A DNA stretch of 64,000 nt from Streptomyces sp. WMMC500 (GTDB lineage Bacteria; Actinomycetota; Actinomycetes; Streptomycetales; Streptomycetaceae): the NCBI RefSeq assembly GCF_027497195.1, contig NZ_CP114905.1, positions 7,141,001 to 7,205,000 on the forward strand, in the 5' to 3' direction. The translations under genes were made by a program, and so were the position numbers. Positions 8,876-18,507 of this stretch are shown piece by piece. The notes below the pieces were generated by a model. It did not search any database, was not told the DNA's origin, and saw nothing but the letters and a program-made list of their open reading frames with translations. Within the stretch, counting starts at the first letter, position 1. The number at the start of each line of letters is the position of its first letter.

Positions 8876-9838
8876 GTGAACGACGCACGCGCCGCTGTCC
8901 ACGTCCCCGTCATGCTGCGCCGCACCACGGAACTGCTGGCCCCGGCGCTGTCCTCGCCGGGCGCGGTGGCCGTCGACTGCACGCTGGGCCTCGGCGGCCA
9001 CAGCGAGGCCCTGCTCGCCGCCCACCCCGGGCTGCGGCTCGTCGCGCTGGACCGCGACCCCGCGGCCCTGGAGCTGGCCGGCCGGCGGCTGGCTCCGTAC
9101 ACCGGGCGGGTGACGCTGGTACACGCGGTCTACGACGAGCTGCCCGCCGTGCTGGAGAAGCTGGACGTCGGGCCGGTGCGGGGGGTCCTCTTCGACCTGG
9201 GCGTGTCGTCCATGCAACTGGACGAGGCCGGGCGCGGCTTCGCGTACGCGCAGGACGCGCCGCTGGACATGCGGATGGACCAGTCCCGGGGCGCGAGCGC
9301 CGCCGAGGTGCTGAACACGTACCCGCCCGGCGAGCTGGTGCGCATCCTGCGCGCGTACGGCGAGGAGAAGCAGGCGCGGCGCATCGTCGAGGCCGTGGTG
9401 CGGGAGCGGCAGAAGGAGCCGTTCGCGCGCAGCGCGCGGCTGGTCGAGGTGATCCGCGAGGCGCTGCCGCAGGCCGCGAAGCGCACCGGCGGCAACCCCG
9501 CGAAGCGTACGTTCCAGGCGCTGCGCATCGAGGTCAACGGCGAGCTCGCCGTGCTCGAACGGGCCGTGCCCGCGGCCGTCGGGGCGCTTGCCGTCGGCGG
9601 GCGGATCGCCGTGCTCGCGTACCAGTCGCTGGAGGACCGGCTCGTCAAGCGGGTGCTCGCGGCCGGTGCCGCGAGCACCGCGCCGCCCGGGCTGCCGGTG
9701 GTCCCGGAGCACCACCAGCCGCGGCTGCGGCTGCTCACCCGCGGTGCGGAGCTGCCCGGCGAGGAGGAGATCGCGGAGAACCGCAGGGCCGCCCCCGCGC
9801 GGCTGCGGGCGGCGGAGCGGATCCGGGAGGACGTGTGA
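8876..9838 (+). CDS. rsmH: 16S rRNA (cytosine(1402)-N4)-methyltransferase RsmH (MraW)
   Basis: A 320-residue SAM-dependent enzyme that methylates N4 of C1402 in the 16S rRNA P-site. [14 protein letters not shown] opens the protein, [14 protein letters not shown] is the SAM-binding loop, and [18 protein letters not shown] and [15 protein letters not shown] are RsmH signatures. [15 protein letters not shown] and [13 protein letters not shown] close it. I start at the GTG with GGAGG 8 bases upstream rather than at an upstream in-frame ATG whose extra 47 residues are Arg/Ala/Pro-rich. It opens the dcw cluster; I see no mraZ before it. Confidence 0.95.
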   Translation: MNDARAAVHVPVMLRRTTELLAPALSSPGAVAVDCTLGLGGHSEALLAAHPGLRLVALDRDPAALELAGRRLAPYTGRVTLVHAVYDELPAVLEKLDVGPVRGVLFDLGVSSMQLDEAGRGFAYAQDAPLDMRMDQSRGASAAEVLNTYPPGELVRILRAYGEEKQARRIVEAVVRERQKEPFARSARLVEVIREALPQAAKRTGGNPAKRTFQALRIEVNGELAVLERAVPAAVGALAVGGRIAVLAYQSLEDRLVKRVLAAGAASTAPPGLPVVPEHHQPRLRLLTRGAELPGEEEIAENRRAAPARLRAAERIREDV

Positions 9839-9860
9839 GCCGGAGCGGAGCGGGTGCGCC

Positions 9861-10514
9861 GTGAGGCGGCCGAGGATCGCGTTCCCGCGCGAGGGCGGCG
9901 CCCGGATGCTGGGCGGCAGCTCGGCGGCGCGCGCGCCGTTCGTGCTGCTCGTCGTGGTGCTGCTGGGCGCGGGGCTGCTCGCGCTGCTGCTGCTCAACGC
10001 GGCCGTCAACCAGGGTTCGTTCCGCGAGGGCAACCTGAAGAAGGAGACGACGCGGCTGACGGACGAGGAGCAGCGGCTGCGCCAGGAGGTGGAGGAGCAC
10101 GCGGCGCCGGACGCGCTGGAGGAACGGGCCCGGGAGCTGGGCATGGTGCCGGGCGGGCCGCCGGTCTTCCTGACGCCGGAGGGCGGCGTACGGGGCGAGC
10201 CGTGGACGGCGACCGGTCCGCCGCCGCCGGCGCCGAGCCCGGCGGACGCCGCGAACCCGAAGCCGCAGGCTGAGCGCGACGAGGCAGCAGCAGAGGCGGC
10301 AGCCGCAGCGGCAGAGGCAGAAGCGGCAGCAGAAGCAGAGGCAGCAGAAGAGGCAGCCGCGGCAGCAGGGGCGGGCGCGGCACACGGGGCGGAGGCGGCC
10401 GAGGACGCGGCGAGGGCGGCGGAAGCCGCCACCGCGGGGACGCCCGCGCCCCCCGCCCCCGGGGCGTCCGCGTCCCCCTCGCTCCCCCCGCCCGCCGCCG
10501 AGGAGGCACCGTGA
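9861..10514 (+). CDS. ftsL: Septum formation initiator FtsL-like protein
   Basis: A 217-residue bitopic membrane protein between rsmH and ftsI, the position of ftsL. It has a short basic cytoplasmic tail, one membrane helix (about residues 25-45, FVLLVVVLLGAGLLALLLLN) and an extracellular coiled coil (about 55-90, KKETTRLTDEEQRLRQEVEE). The conserved turn LGMVPGGPPVFL follows. The C-terminal part is unusual: an Ala/Glu tract (about residues 140-170) followed by an Ala/Pro-rich tail. FtsL is thought to bridge FtsQ/DivIC and FtsW-FtsI. ATG at 9906 is an alternative start. Confidence 0.85.
   Translation: MRRPRIAFPREGGARMLGGSSAARAPFVLLVVVLLGAGLLALLLLNAAVNQGSFREGNLKKETTRLTDEEQRLRQEVEEHAAPDALEERARELGMVPGGPPVFLTPEGGVRGEPWTATGPPPPAPSPADAANPKPQAERDEAAAEAAAAAAEAEAAAEAEAAEEAAAAAGAGAAHGAEAAEDAARAAEAATAGTPAPPAPGASASPSLPPPAAEEAP
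10281..10368 (+). repeat. GCA/GAG/GAA codon repeat in ftsL
   Basis: Imperfect repeats of GCAGCAGAGGCG-like units encode an Ala/Glu tract. The codons GCA and GAA, rare elsewhere in this G/C-ending gene set, dominate. This suggests local expansion by slippage rather than selection on codon choice. Confidence 0.65.
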
Positions 10515-12523
10515 CGACCCGCGGCTCCGGCAGCACCCCAGGCGACGGCGAAGGACCCCCGCGCCGCCGCGTGCCCCGCCCCGCGAGCGGCGCCGGCGCC
10601 CGGCCCCGTACCCGCGCGTCCTCCCGCCCCGCGCCGCAACGCCGCCCCGCCGCCGGCCGCGGCCCGCGCATCCGGCTCGCCTCGCCCCGCCCCCGGCTGC
10701 GCCTCGTCAGCGTCGGCCTGACCCTCCTGCTGCTGGTCTTCACCGCCAGGCTGCTGCAGGTCCAGGCCGTGGACGCCGGCGAGTACGCGGAGAAGGCCCA
10801 GGTCAACCGGTACGTGCCGATGACGCTCAGCGCCGAGCGGGGCGTCATCACCGACCGCAACGGCGTCGAGCTGGCCAGCACGGTCGACGCGTACGACGTC
10901 ACCGCCGACCCGTACCTCTTCACGCGCGAGCAGGCCGGCGTCAAGGACGCGCCCCGGCGGGCCGCCGAGGTGCTGGCGCCCGTGCTGCGGGCGGACGCGG
11001 ACGAGCTGGAGGCCAAGCTCGCCACGCCCGACTCGCGCTACGTGAAGCTCGCGTCGATGCAGACGCCGCAGGTCTGGGACGAGATCAAGAAGCTGAAGTC
11101 CGCGTCGGCCGAACGCGAGGCGGCGGGCGGCAGGCAGGACGTGCTCGGCGGGGTCTTCGCGGAGGAGCAGAAGAAGCGCGTCTATCCGAACGGCGACCTG
11201 GCCGCCGGGATACTGGGCTTCGTCAACGCCGAGGGCGAGGGCGGCGGGGGCGTCGAGCGGCAGCACGACAAGCTGCTCGCCGGCAAGGACGGCAGGCTGG
11301 TCTACGCCCAGTCCGCCGGCCGCCGCATCCCCACCGCGGACGCCGAGGAGAACCCCGCGGAGCCCGGCTCCGACATCGAGCTGACCCTCGACCGCGACAT
11401 CCAGTGGGCGGCGCAGAGCGCCATCGAGAAGCAGGTCGACGCCTCCGACGCCGACCGCGGCTACGTCATCGTGCAGGACACCGCGACCGGCGAGATCCTG
11501 GCCATGGCCAACGCCCCCGGCTTCGACCCCAACGACCTGTCAGGGGCCACCCCGGGCACCCTCGGCAACCCGGCCCTGGAGGACGCCTACGAGCCCGGCA
11601 GCGTCAACAAGGTCATCTCCATGGCCGCCGTGCTGGAGGAGGAGGCCGCCACCCCCGAGACCCGCGTCACCGTGCCGAACGTGCTGCCCCGCGGCGGCCA
11701 CGCCTTCCACGACGACGTCGAGCACCCGACCTGGTACCTCACGCTCAACGGCGTGCTCGCCAAGTCCAGCAACATCGGCACGATCCTCGCCGTCGAGCAG
11801 TTGGGGGAGAACCAGCGGGAGGCCAACAAGGTCCTCCACTCCTACCTCCGCGACTTCGGCCTCGGCCGGCCCAGCGGCCTCGGCTTCGCGGGCGAGACCC
11901 CGGGCCTGCTGAAGCCCGCGGCCGAGTGGGACCCGGCGCAGCAGTACACGATCCCGTTCGGCCAGGGCCTGTCCATCAACGCCATGCAGGCGGCCTCCGT
12001 GTACTCGACCGTCGCCAACGGCGGCGTACGGATCGAGCCCACCCTCGTGCGCGGCAGCCGCGGCCCCGACGGCCGCTTCGACCCGGCGCCCGAGCCGCGC
12101 AAGGACCGCGTCATCAGCGGCAAGACGGCCAGGACCCTCTCGCGCATGCTGGAGTCCGTCGTCGACGACGACCAGGGCACCGGCGTGAAGGCCCGTATCC
12201 CGGGCTACCGCGCGGCCGGCAAGACCGGCACCTCCAACAGGGTGGACCCGCAGACGGGGCGCTACAACGGCTACACCGCCTCGTTCGCGGGCTTCGCCCC
12301 CGCCGACGCGCCGCGCGTCACCGTGTACTGCGCGATCCAGAACCCCACCGAGGGCAGCTACTTCGGCGGCCAGATCTGCGGCCCGGTGTACAAGAAGGTG
12401 ATGGAGTTCGCGCTCAAGACGCTCCAGGTGCCGCCGACGGGGGTCGAGGCGCCGCCGATGCCGGTCACGTTCGGCGCGGGCACGGACGGCACGGACGGCG
12501 GCGGCGCGGCCGACGACGGATAA
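10511..12523 (+). CDS. ftsI: Septal peptidoglycan transpeptidase FtsI (class B PBP)
   Basis: A 670-residue penicillin-binding protein that cross-links septal peptidoglycan. A long basic Pro/Arg-rich cytoplasmic tail (about 65 residues) is followed by one membrane helix (about 68-88). The PBP dimerisation domain starts with SAERGVITDRNGVELA. Transpeptidase motifs are complete: SVNK with the catalytic Ser near residue 364, SSN at about 419-421, and KTGT at about 571. Its GTG overlaps the ftsL stop (GTGA) and has AGGAGG at 10501-10506, so it is coupled to ftsL. It should pair with FtsW, encoded further along the cluster. Confidence 0.96.
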   Translation: MTTRGSGSTPGDGEGPPRRRVPRPASGAGARPRTRASSRPAPQRRPAAGRGPRIRLASPRPRLRLVSVGLTLLLLVFTARLLQVQAVDAGEYAEKAQVNRYVPMTLSAERGVITDRNGVELASTVDAYDVTADPYLFTREQAGVKDAPRRAAEVLAPVLRADADELEAKLATPDSRYVKLASMQTPQVWDEIKKLKSASAEREAAGGRQDVLGGVFAEEQKKRVYPNGDLAAGILGFVNAEGEGGGGVERQHDKLLAGKDGRLVYAQSAGRRIPTADAEENPAEPGSDIELTLDRDIQWAAQSAIEKQVDASDADRGYVIVQDTATGEILAMANAPGFDPNDLSGATPGTLGNPALEDAYEPGSVNKVISMAAVLEEEAATPETRVTVPNVLPRGGHAFHDDVEHPTWYLTLNGVLAKSSNIGTILAVEQLGENQREANKVLHSYLRDFGLGRPSGLGFAGETPGLLKPAAEWDPAQQYTIPFGQGLSINAMQAASVYSTVANGGVRIEPTLVRGSRGPDGRFDPAPEPRKDRVISGKTARTLSRMLESVVDDDQGTGVKARIPGYRAAGKTGTSNRVDPQTGRYNGYTASFAGFAPADAPRVTVYCAIQNPTEGSYFGGQICGPVYKKVMEFALKTLQVPPTGVEAPPMPVTFGAGTDGTDGGGAADDG

Positions 12524-12547
12524 GCACTGAAAGATCGGACCTGCGCA

Positions 12548-14380
12548 GTGAGCACAATCACGGACGATCCGGGGAACCGCGAACCGCGGCCCCCCTCGCT
12601 TGGCAGGGCGGCAGGCGGGCCCGGTACGCTGCCCGCCGTGCCCCACCCCGATCAGTCCCACCAGGAAGCGTCGGGCGCCCCGGCGAACCATCCGGGGGCG
12701 CCCCGCCCCGCCGAGGTCGACCCCGTACCGCTCGCGGATCTGGCCGACCGGCTGGGCACCGGTGTCACCGGCGAGGCCGGGGGCGTCACGGTCACCGGCA
12801 TCACGCACGACTCCCGGGCCGTACGCCCGGGCGACGTCTACGCCGCGCTGCCCGGCGCCCGGCTGCACGGCGCCGACTTCGCCGCGCAGGCCGCCGACCT
12901 CGGCGCCGCCGCGGTGCTCACCGACCCGGCGGGCATGGAGCGGGCCGCGGGCACCGGGTTGCCGGTGCTGGTCGTCGGCGATCCGCGGGGCCGGATGGGG
13001 GAGCTGGCCGCGGCGGTCTACGGCGAGCCCGGGCGGGACCTGCTGCAGCTCGGGGTCACCGGCACGTCGGGCAAGACCACCACCGCGTACCTCGTCGAGG
13101 GCGGGCTGCGGGCCGCGGCCGAGAAGGCCGGCGCCGGGCTCACCGGCCTCATCGGCACCGTCGAGACGCGCATCGGCGACGAGCGGCTGAAGTCGGAGCG
13201 GACCACGCCGGAGGCGACGGACCTGCAGGCGCTGTTCGCCGTGATGCGGCAGCGCGGTGTGGCGTCGGTGGCGATGGAGGTCTCCAGCCACGCGCTGGTC
13301 CTCGGCCGGGTCGACGGCGTCCTCTTCGACGTCGCCGTCTTCACCAACCTCAGCCCGGAGCACCTGGACTTCCACACCGACATGGAGGACTACTTCCGGG
13401 CGAAGGCGCAGCTCTTCACCCCGGCCAGGTCGCGGGCGGGCGTCGTCAACATCGACGACGAGTACGGGGCCCGCCTGGCCGAGGAGGCCGCGGCCCCCGA
13501 CGGCGGCGGCGGTTACCCGGTCGTCACGTACTCCGCGGAGGGCCACCCGGACGCCGACTGGCGCGCCGAGGACGTGGAGATCGGCGTGCTCGGCTCCACC
13601 TTCACCGCGGTCGGCCCCGGCCGCGTCGCGGTCCCCGCCGAGGCCCCGCTGCCCGGCACGTTCAACGTCTCCAACACCCTCGCCGCCATCGCCGCGCTCG
13701 TCACCGCCGGCGTCGACCCGGTCACCGCCGCCGCCGGCGTGGCCGCCGTGCCGGGCGTGCCGGGCCGGCTGGAGCGGGTCGACGCGGGCCAGGGCTACCT
13801 CGCCGTCGTCGACTACGCGCACAAGCCCGACGCGCTGGAGTCCGTGCTGCGCGCGCTGCGCAAGGTCACCGACAACCGGCTGCACGTCGTCGTCGGCTGC
13901 GGCGGCGACCGCGACCCGCACAAGCGCGGCCCCATGGGCGCCGCCGCCGCCCGGCTCTCCGACACCGCGGTGCTCACCTCCGACAACCCCCGCTCCGAGG
14001 ACCCCCTCGCGATCCTCGCCGCGATGCTCGCGGGCGCCGCCGAGGTGCCGGTCTACGAGCGCGGCGACGTGCTGGTCGAGGCCGACCGGGCGGGCGCCAT
14101 CGCCATCGCGGTGGCCCGCGCCGGCGCCGGCGACACGGTGCTCGTCGCCGGCAAGGGCCACGAGCAGGGCCAGGACACGGCCGGTGTCGTACGCCCCTTC
14201 GACGACCGCGACGAGCTGCGCGAGGCGATCCGCGGGCGCCTCGCCGGCGGGGCCGCGGGCTGGGGGACCGCCGGCCCTGAACCCGGCTCCGAAGTCGCAC
14301 CGACGCGCGGTGGCCCGTCCGCCGGCCCGCCCGGCTCCGCAGGCCCCGCCGGAGGCGACCCCGCGGGAGGCGACCGGTGA
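12548..14380 (+). CDS. murE: UDP-MurNAc-tripeptide synthetase MurE
   Basis: A cytoplasmic ATP-dependent ligase that adds diaminopimelate to UDP-MurNAc-Ala-Glu. The P-loop is GVTGTSGKTTTAYL (Lys at about residue 176). DNPRSEDP (about 479-486) is the diaminopimelate-specific loop; streptomycetes use the LL form. The full frame from GTG 12548 gives 610 residues, long for MurE. An in-frame GTG at 12638, preceded at 7 bases by TACGCT, looks like a leaderless start and would give 580 residues. Codons between the two starts are less G/C-biased, so the shorter form is credible. The stop overlaps murF. Confidence 0.93.
   Translation: MSTITDDPGNREPRPPSLGRAAGGPGTLPAVPHPDQSHQEASGAPANHPGAPRPAEVDPVPLADLADRLGTGVTGEAGGVTVTGITHDSRAVRPGDVYAALPGARLHGADFAAQAADLGAAAVLTDPAGMERAAGTGLPVLVVGDPRGRMGELAAAVYGEPGRDLLQLGVTGTSGKTTTAYLVEGGLRAAAEKAGAGLTGLIGTVETRIGDERLKSERTTPEATDLQALFAVMRQRGVASVAMEVSSHALVLGRVDGVLFDVAVFTNLSPEHLDFHTDMEDYFRAKAQLFTPARSRAGVVNIDDEYGARLAEEAAAPDGGGGYPVVTYSAEGHPDADWRAEDVEIGVLGSTFTAVGPGRVAVPAEAPLPGTFNVSNTLAAIAALVTAGVDPVTAAAGVAAVPGVPGRLERVDAGQGYLAVVDYAHKPDALESVLRALRKVTDNRLHVVVGCGGDRDPHKRGPMGAAAARLSDTAVLTSDNPRSEDPLAILAAMLAGAAEVPVYERGDVLVEADRAGAIAIAVARAGAGDTVLVAGKGHEQGQDTAGVVRPFDDRDELREAIRGRLAGGAAGWGTAGPEPGSEVAPTRGGPSAGPPGSAGPAGGDPAGGDR
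12625..12630 (+). promoter_or_regulatory. Possible -10 element for leaderless murE
   Basis: TACGCT lies exactly 7 bases before an in-frame GTG at 12638. This arrangement matches other leaderless-type starts in this window. No clear -35 element is visible. Confidence 0.4.
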
Positions 14381-15804
14381 TTCCGCTCAGCCTCGCCGAG
14401 GTGGCCGACCTGACCGGAGGCGAGCTGCACGGCGTGGCCGACCCGCAGGCGCCGGTCACCCGCCCCGTGGTCATCGACTCGCGGCAGGCCGAACCGGGCA
14501 GCCTCTTCGCCGCGTTCACCGGCGAGCACGTCGACGGGCACGACTTCGCCGCCCGCGCCGTCGCCGCCGGCGCCACCGGCGTCCTGGGCACCCGCCCCGT
14601 CGAGGGCGTGCCGACCGTGGTGGTCCGGTCCGTACCCCCGGCGCTCAGCGCGCTGGCCAAGCACGTCGTCGCCCGCCTCGAAGGCTCGCTCACCGCGCTC
14701 ATCGCGCTCACCGGCTCCTCGGGCAAGACGTCCACCAAGGACCTGCTCGCCCAACTGCTCCAGCGCCTCGGCCCGACGGTCTTCACCCACGGGTCGTTCA
14801 ACAACGAGATCGGCCATCCCGTCACGGCCCTCCAGGCCGCCCCGGACACCCGCTACCTGCTGCTGGAGATGGGCGCCCGCGGGCTCGGCCACATCCGCGA
14901 GCTGGCCGAGGTGACGCCGCCGCGCATCGGGCTCGTCCTCAACGTCGGCACCGCGCACATCGGCGAGTTCGGCGGCCGGGAACAGATCGCCGCGGCCAAG
15001 GGCGAGCTGGTCGAGGCGCTGCCGCCGGGGGCCGACGGCGGGGTGGCGGTGCTCAACGCCGACGACCCCCTCGTCCGCGCGATGGCGTCCCGTACCCGGG
15101 CGCGCACCGTCTACTACGGCGAGGCGCCCGAGGCCGACGTACGGGCCGCGGACGTCCGTCTCACCGATGACGGGCGGCCGGAATTCACCCTGCACACACC
15201 CGCCGGCAGCGCCGGTGTGATCATGCGGCTGTACGGTGAGCACCACGTGTCGAACGCGCTTGCCGCCGCCGCCGTCGCGTACGAGCTGGGCATGCCCCCG
15301 GCGCGGATCGCCGAGGCGCTCTCCGTGGCCGAGGCGCTGTCCGGCCGGCGCATGGAGGTCAGGCGGCGGCCGGACGGCGTGACGGTCGTCAACGACGCGT
15401 ACAACGCCAACCCCGAGTCCACGCGGGCCGCGCTGCGCGCGCTCGCCGCCATGGGTCGGGGCAGCACGGCGCCGGGGGGACGGACGTTCGCCGTGCTGGG
15501 CGCGATGGCGGAGCTCGGCGACCACGCCATGGCCGAGCACGACGGCGTGGGCCGGCTGGCCGTCCGCCTGGGCATCAGCAAGCTCGTGGCAGTGGGCCGG
15601 CAGGAGGCCGCCTGGCTGGACATGGGCGCGAAGAACGAGGGTTCGTGGGGTGAGGAGTCGGTGCACGTGTCCGACGTCGACGCGGCGGTCGACCTGATGC
15701 GCGGCGAGCTGCGGCCGGGAGATGTCGTGCTCGTCAAGGCGTCCAGATCCGAGGCACTGTGGCGCGTGGCGGAAGCGCTGCTCGAGGAGGGCGCCGCCCG
15801 ATGA
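14377..15804 (+). CDS. murF: UDP-MurNAc-pentapeptide synthetase MurF
   Basis: A 475-residue ligase adding D-Ala-D-Ala to the UDP-MurNAc-tripeptide, the last cytoplasmic step on the nucleotide precursor. The N-terminal domain has [17 protein letters not shown]. The ATP loop is [16 protein letters not shown], followed by [13 protein letters not shown]. The C-terminal domain has [12 protein letters not shown] and [14 protein letters not shown] overlaps the murE stop and has GGGAGG upstream. Its stop overlaps mraY (ATGA), indicating translational coupling. Confidence 0.96.
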   Translation: MIPLSLAEVADLTGGELHGVADPQAPVTRPVVIDSRQAEPGSLFAAFTGEHVDGHDFAARAVAAGATGVLGTRPVEGVPTVVVRSVPPALSALAKHVVARLEGSLTALIALTGSSGKTSTKDLLAQLLQRLGPTVFTHGSFNNEIGHPVTALQAAPDTRYLLLEMGARGLGHIRELAEVTPPRIGLVLNVGTAHIGEFGGREQIAAAKGELVEALPPGADGGVAVLNADDPLVRAMASRTRARTVYYGEAPEADVRAADVRLTDDGRPEFTLHTPAGSAGVIMRLYGEHHVSNALAAAAVAYELGMPPARIAEALSVAEALSGRRMEVRRRPDGVTVVNDAYNANPESTRAALRALAAMGRGSTAPGGRTFAVLGAMAELGDHAMAEHDGVGRLAVRLGISKLVAVGRQEAAWLDMGAKNEGSWGEESVHVSDVDAAVDLMRGELRPGDVVLVKASRSEALWRVAEALLEEGAAR

Positions 15805-16868
15805 GGCAGATCCTCTTCTCCGGGGCACTCGGGCTGTTCTTCTCCCTCCTCGGCACCCCGCTGCTGATCAAGCTCCTGGCCCGCCGGGGCTACGGGCAGT
15901 TCATCCGCGACGACGGCCCCCAGGCGCACCACAGCAAGCGGGGCACGCCGACGATGGGCGGCGTCGCGTTCATCCTGGCCACGCTCATCGCGTACGCGAT
16001 CACCAAGATCGCCACCAGCAGCTCGCCCACGTACTCCGGGCTGCTGGTGCTCTTCCTCATGGCCGGCCTGGGCCTGGTCGGCTTCCTCGACGACTACATC
16101 AAGATCGTCAAGCAGCGGAGCCTGGGCCTGCGGGCCAAGGCGAAGATGCTCGGCCAGTTCACCGTGGGCATCGCCTTCGCGGTGCTCTCGCTGAACTTCG
16201 AGGACGCCCGCGAGCTGACCCCCGCGTCCACGAAGCTCTCCTTCACCCAGGACTTCGGCTGGTCGATCGGCCCGGTGCTCTTCGTCCTCTGGGCGCTGTT
16301 CATGATCCTGGCGATGTCGAACGGCGTGAACCTCACCGACGGGCTCGACGGCCTGGCCACCGGCGCCTCGGTGATGGTCTTCGGCGCGTACGTCTTCATC
16401 GGCGTCTGGCAGTACCAGGAGTCCTGCATCAACGCGGACGTCCTGACCAACCCCGGCGCCTGCTACGACGTACGCGACCCGCTCGACCTCGCGGTCGTCG
16501 CCTCCGCGCTGATGGGCGCCTGCTTCGGCTTCCTGTGGTGGAACACCTCGCCCGCGAAGATCTTCATGGGCGACACCGGCTCGCTGGCTCTCGGCGGCGC
16601 GCTCGCGGGCCTGGCCATCGCCTCCCGCACCGAGCTGCTCCTCGCCATCCTCGGCGGCCTGTTCGTCCTCATCACCCTCTCCGTGGTGATCCAGGTCGGG
16701 TCGTTCCGGATGACCGGTAAACGGGTCTTCAGAATGGCGCCACTCCAACACCATTTCGAGCTCAAAGGCTGGAGCGAAGTGCTCGTGGTGGTCAGATTCT
16801 GGATCATCCAGGGCATGTGTGTGATCGTCGGCCTGGGCATCTTCTACGCGGGCTGGGCGGCCCGGTGA
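15801..16868 (+). CDS. mraY: Phospho-MurNAc-pentapeptide translocase MraY
   Basis: A 355-residue polytopic membrane enzyme, about ten helices, that transfers phospho-MurNAc-pentapeptide to undecaprenyl phosphate to form lipid I. Signatures are [25 protein letters not shown] (catalytic-site Asp pair), [24 protein letters not shown] and [11 protein letters not shown]. The ATG at 15801 overlaps the murF stop. The frame is open upstream but that part is murF in another frame. It sits at the membrane step between MurF and MurG. Confidence 0.97.
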   Translation: MRQILFSGALGLFFSLLGTPLLIKLLARRGYGQFIRDDGPQAHHSKRGTPTMGGVAFILATLIAYAITKIATSSSPTYSGLLVLFLMAGLGLVGFLDDYIKIVKQRSLGLRAKAKMLGQFTVGIAFAVLSLNFEDARELTPASTKLSFTQDFGWSIGPVLFVLWALFMILAMSNGVNLTDGLDGLATGASVMVFGAYVFIGVWQYQESCINADVLTNPGACYDVRDPLDLAVVASALMGACFGFLWWNTSPAKIFMGDTGSLALGGALAGLAIASRTELLLAILGGLFVLITLSVVIQVGSFRMTGKRVFRMAPLQHHFELKGWSEVLVVVRFWIIQGMCVIVGLGIFYAGWAAR

Positions 16869-16896
16869 GCGGCCCGCGGGCGTACGGGGAGCCGGC

Positions 16897-18333
16897 GTGA
16901 GCGAGTTCGACGGCAGGGCCGTGACCGTCGCGGGGCTCGGGGTCAGCGGCGGCCCCGCCGCCCGCGCGCTGCACCGGCTCGGCGCGCGGGTGACCGTCGT
17001 CGACGGCGCCGACCACGAGCGGGCCCGGGCGCAGGCCGCGGAGCTGACACCGCTGGGCGTGACCGTACGCCTCGGTGACGGCGACACCCTGCCCGAGGGC
17101 ACCGACCTGGTGGTCACCACGCCCGGCTGGAAGCCCTCCGCCCCGCTGTTCGCCGCCGCGGCGGCGGCCGGCGTGCCCGTCTGGGGCGACGTGGAGCTGG
17201 CCTGGCGGCTGCGCGGCCCGTCGCCGGCGGGCCGGCCGCCCGCCGACTGGCTGGCGATCACCGGCACCAACGGCAAGACCACCGCGGTGAAAATGCTCGC
17301 CGCCATGCTCGAGGCCGCCGGGCTGCGCACCGCCGCCGTCGGCAACATCGGCGTCCCGCTGGTCGACGTCGTCACCGGCCACGGCCCGTACGCGGACCTC
17401 GACGTGCTCGCCGTCGAGCTGTCCAGCTACCAGCTTCACTGGGCGCCGTCGGTGCGCGCCCACTCCGCCGCCGTCCTCAACCTCGCGCCCGACCACCTCG
17501 ACTGGCACGGCTCCATGGAGGCGTACGCGGCCGACAAGGGCCGTGTGTACGCGGGCAACCGGGTGGCGTGCGTCTACAACGCCGCCGACCCGGTCACCGA
17601 GGAACTGGTGCGCGCGGCCGACGTCGAGGAGGGCTGCCGCGCGGTCGGGTTCACCCTCGGCGCCCCCGCCCCCGGGCAGCTAGGCGTCGTCGACGGGCTG
17701 CTGGTGGACCGGGCGTTCGTGCCGGACCCGCAGCGCGCGGCGCAGGAACTGGCCGCCGTCACCGACGTCCGGCCGCCCGCCCCGCACAACGTCGCCAACG
17801 CGCTTGCCGCCGCGGCCCTCGCGCGGGCGTACGGCGTCGAACCCGCGGCCGTACGCGAGGGGCTGCGCGCCTTCCGGCCCGAGCCGCACCGCATCGCACA
17901 CGTCGCCGATGTCGGCGGCGTGACCTACGTGGACGACTCCAAGGCCACCAACACCCACGCCGCCGAAGCCTCCCTGGCCGCGTACGACGGCATCGTGTGG
18001 ATCGCCGGCGGGCTGGCCAAGGGCGCCACCTTCGACGACCTCGTCGCGGGCGCGGCGAAGCGGCTGCGCGGCGCGGTACTGCTCGGCCGGGACCGGGCGC
18101 TGATCGCCGGTGCGCTGGCGAAGCACGCGCCGGAGGTGCCGGTGGTGGACCTCGACAGGACCGACTCCGGGGCGATGGCCGCGGCCGTCGCCGCGGCGGC
18201 GCGGCTGGCCCGGGAGGGCGACACCGTGCTGCTGGCGCCGGCCTGCGCGTCGATGGACATGTTCACGAACTACAACGTGCGCGGCGACGCCTTCGCCGCC
18301 GCGGTGAACGACCTGGCCTCCGGCCGGGCTTAG
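16897..18333 (+). CDS. murD: UDP-MurNAc-L-alanine:D-glutamate ligase MurD
   Basis: A 478-residue cytoplasmic ligase adding D-Glu to UDP-MurNAc-L-Ala. The N-terminal Rossmann domain has VAGLGVSGGPAARAL. The central ATP loop is AITGTNGKTTAVKML. VELSSYQLHW and NLAPDHLDWHGSMEAY are Mur-ligase signatures. The C-terminal domain has VDDSKATNTHAA and WIAGGLAKG. The start is GTG, 28 bases after mraY. Length is normal for the family. Confidence 0.96.
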   Translation: MSEFDGRAVTVAGLGVSGGPAARALHRLGARVTVVDGADHERARAQAAELTPLGVTVRLGDGDTLPEGTDLVVTTPGWKPSAPLFAAAAAAGVPVWGDVELAWRLRGPSPAGRPPADWLAITGTNGKTTAVKMLAAMLEAAGLRTAAVGNIGVPLVDVVTGHGPYADLDVLAVELSSYQLHWAPSVRAHSAAVLNLAPDHLDWHGSMEAYAADKGRVYAGNRVACVYNAADPVTEELVRAADVEEGCRAVGFTLGAPAPGQLGVVDGLLVDRAFVPDPQRAAQELAAVTDVRPPAPHNVANALAAAALARAYGVEPAAVREGLRAFRPEPHRIAHVADVGGVTYVDDSKATNTHAAEASLAAYDGIVWIAGGLAKGATFDDLVAGAAKRLRGAVLLGRDRALIAGALAKHAPEVPVVDLDRTDSGAMAAAVAAAARLAREGDTVLLAPACASMDMFTNYNVRGDAFAAAVNDLASGRA

Positions 18334-18507
18334 GGCCTGCCCCCGGACTCGGTCCTGCCGCCCGCGGGCGGGTGGCCGACGACGGGCCGGGGGCGCCCGG
18401 CGCCCCGATGTGACCGGCGCACCGTCGCGTCGTGCCCCCGGGCGGGGCGCCGGCGTGGCAACCTCGTTGCCCATGGGCGGAGTGCGGTGCCACCGAGGAG
18501 ACGGCGG

